Source: Paracoccus sediminis
GTDB taxonomy: Bacteria > Pseudomonadota > Alphaproteobacteria > Rhodobacterales > Rhodobacteraceae
DNA length: 64,000 nucleotides
Direction of reading: 5' to 3'
NCBI RefSeq assembly: GCF_900188295.1
Contig: NZ_FZNM01000014.1
Location: 21,082 to 85,081, forward strand
The translations under genes were made by a program, and so were the position numbers. Shown piece by piece: positions 63,720 through 64,000 of the stretch. The notes beneath the pieces are model-generated. The model searched no databases and had not been told where the DNA came from. It saw only the letters and a list, made by a program, of their open reading frames with translations. Positions within the stretch are counted from its first letter, which is position 1; every line of letters starts with the position of its first letter.

Positions 63720-64000
63720 CGGCAGGATCCCTTCTGGTGTCGAATCAACCATAACACAGGCGGCATCCAGAACAAAGCAAGAACAAAAACACGACATGGT
63801 TGTTTGCAATTGTTCCAGATTGATATTTTATTTTATTATTAAATGCCAAAACATAAAATGAATATGATAGTGTCGAGCAGTTTAACAATTGACGGAGTTT
63901 TACCAGATAGTGCCCCGTGGCGTGGTGTAGGAGCGCCGACCCTCGGAAAGGTCAGGGCCTGATCAGGACGCCACGGCGGGCAGCCTGACATTGGGATTGT
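63720..64000. other. AT-rich right-end gap
   Basis: No gene is recognised. The 120 bases from 63781 to 63900 contain 35 G+C (29%), far below the rest of the window. This part holds the promoter of the protease gene. It ends in a GC-rich segment with nested inverted repeats, listed separately. The sharp shift suggests the edge of foreign DNA. Confidence 0.6.
63915..63976. other. Nested inverted repeats, possible structured RNA or element end
   Basis: ccgtggcgt (63915-63923) pairs perfectly with acgccacgg (63968-63976). Inside lie a smaller stem gacc/ggtc (63938-63941, 63950-63953) and a 10-base palindrome cctgatcagg (63958-63967). The layout resembles a multi-branched RNA fold. The preceding gtgcc could be the start of a group II intron, whose consensus is GTGYG, but it matches imperfectly and the window ends too soon to tell. 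Confidence 0.4.

Overview
The window is a G+C-rich, gene-dense stretch of alphaproteobacterial chromosome. A Rhodobacterales (Paracoccus-like) source is suggested by several features: ftsW-murG-murC-(small membrane genes)-murB-ddl-ftsQ-ftsA-ftsZ-lpxC, an RNase E with an acidic insertion in its S1 domain, a class Ib nrdHIEF operon, a Pha-type group 2 Mrp antiporter with fused A and B subunits, and a GbcAB-type Rieske oxygenase pair. No gene in the window looks frameshifted. acnA runs off the left edge. The genus is an inference from gene content and protein character, not from a marker-gene search.

Layout. 0-10 kb: acnA (minus strand, 3' end outside), a secreted DUF1223 protein, yciB, an alpha/beta hydrolase, rne behind a leader of several hundred bases, ccdA and a DUF1989 gene. 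10.5-22.1 kb: the later half of the division and cell wall cluster, ending with a terminator after ftsZ and then lpxC. The early half (mraZ to murD) is not upstream of ftsW here. 22.3-24.8 kb: bamD and recN. 24.8-29.5 kb: a class V aminotransferase divergent from a translationally coupled glutamine amidotransferase / glutamine-synthetase-like ligase / FAD oxidase trio that resembles the gamma-glutamyl polyamine (Puu) pathway. 29.5-31.5 kb: TerB-like protein, PPK2 and a small secreted protein. 31.5-37.5 kb: six-gene phaABCDEFG Na+(K+)/H+ antiporter operon. 37.7-40.0 kb: gbcA-gbcB, predicted glycine betaine demethylation. 40.5-44.3 kb: nrdHIEF, convergent with the NAD(P)HX repair enzyme gene. 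46.0-47.8 kb: glnB-glnA. 47.9-56.9 kb: a LysR regulator, a small secreted protein and a minus-strand operon of two transglutaminase-like proteins, a circularly permuted ATP-grasp/alpha-E fusion and an aminotransferase-fold protein. 57.1-62.2 kb: YbjN-like, proC, csaA-like, a 2-hydroxyacid dehydrogenase, CsbD, CorA and a TerC/DUF475 membrane protein. 62.3-63.7 kb: a protealysin-like M4 protease with its emfourin-type inhibitor. The last 280 bases change sharply to AT-rich DNA, then to a GC-rich inverted-repeat segment that may belong to a structured RNA or a mobile element.

The most interesting part is the predicted amidoligase operon at 49.2-56.9 kb. Its first gene encodes a CobC/CobD-type PLP-fold protein in which the Schiff-base lysine position appears to be alanine (residue 189). 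That would make it a pseudoenzyme placed 30 bases ahead of a peptide-ligase-like gene set. Other points worth attention are a dispersed hairpin repeat with a conserved 31-base tail (43.25 and 62.22 kb), a 16-base perfect palindrome upstream of acnA, two small membrane genes between murC and murB, and the structured right edge.
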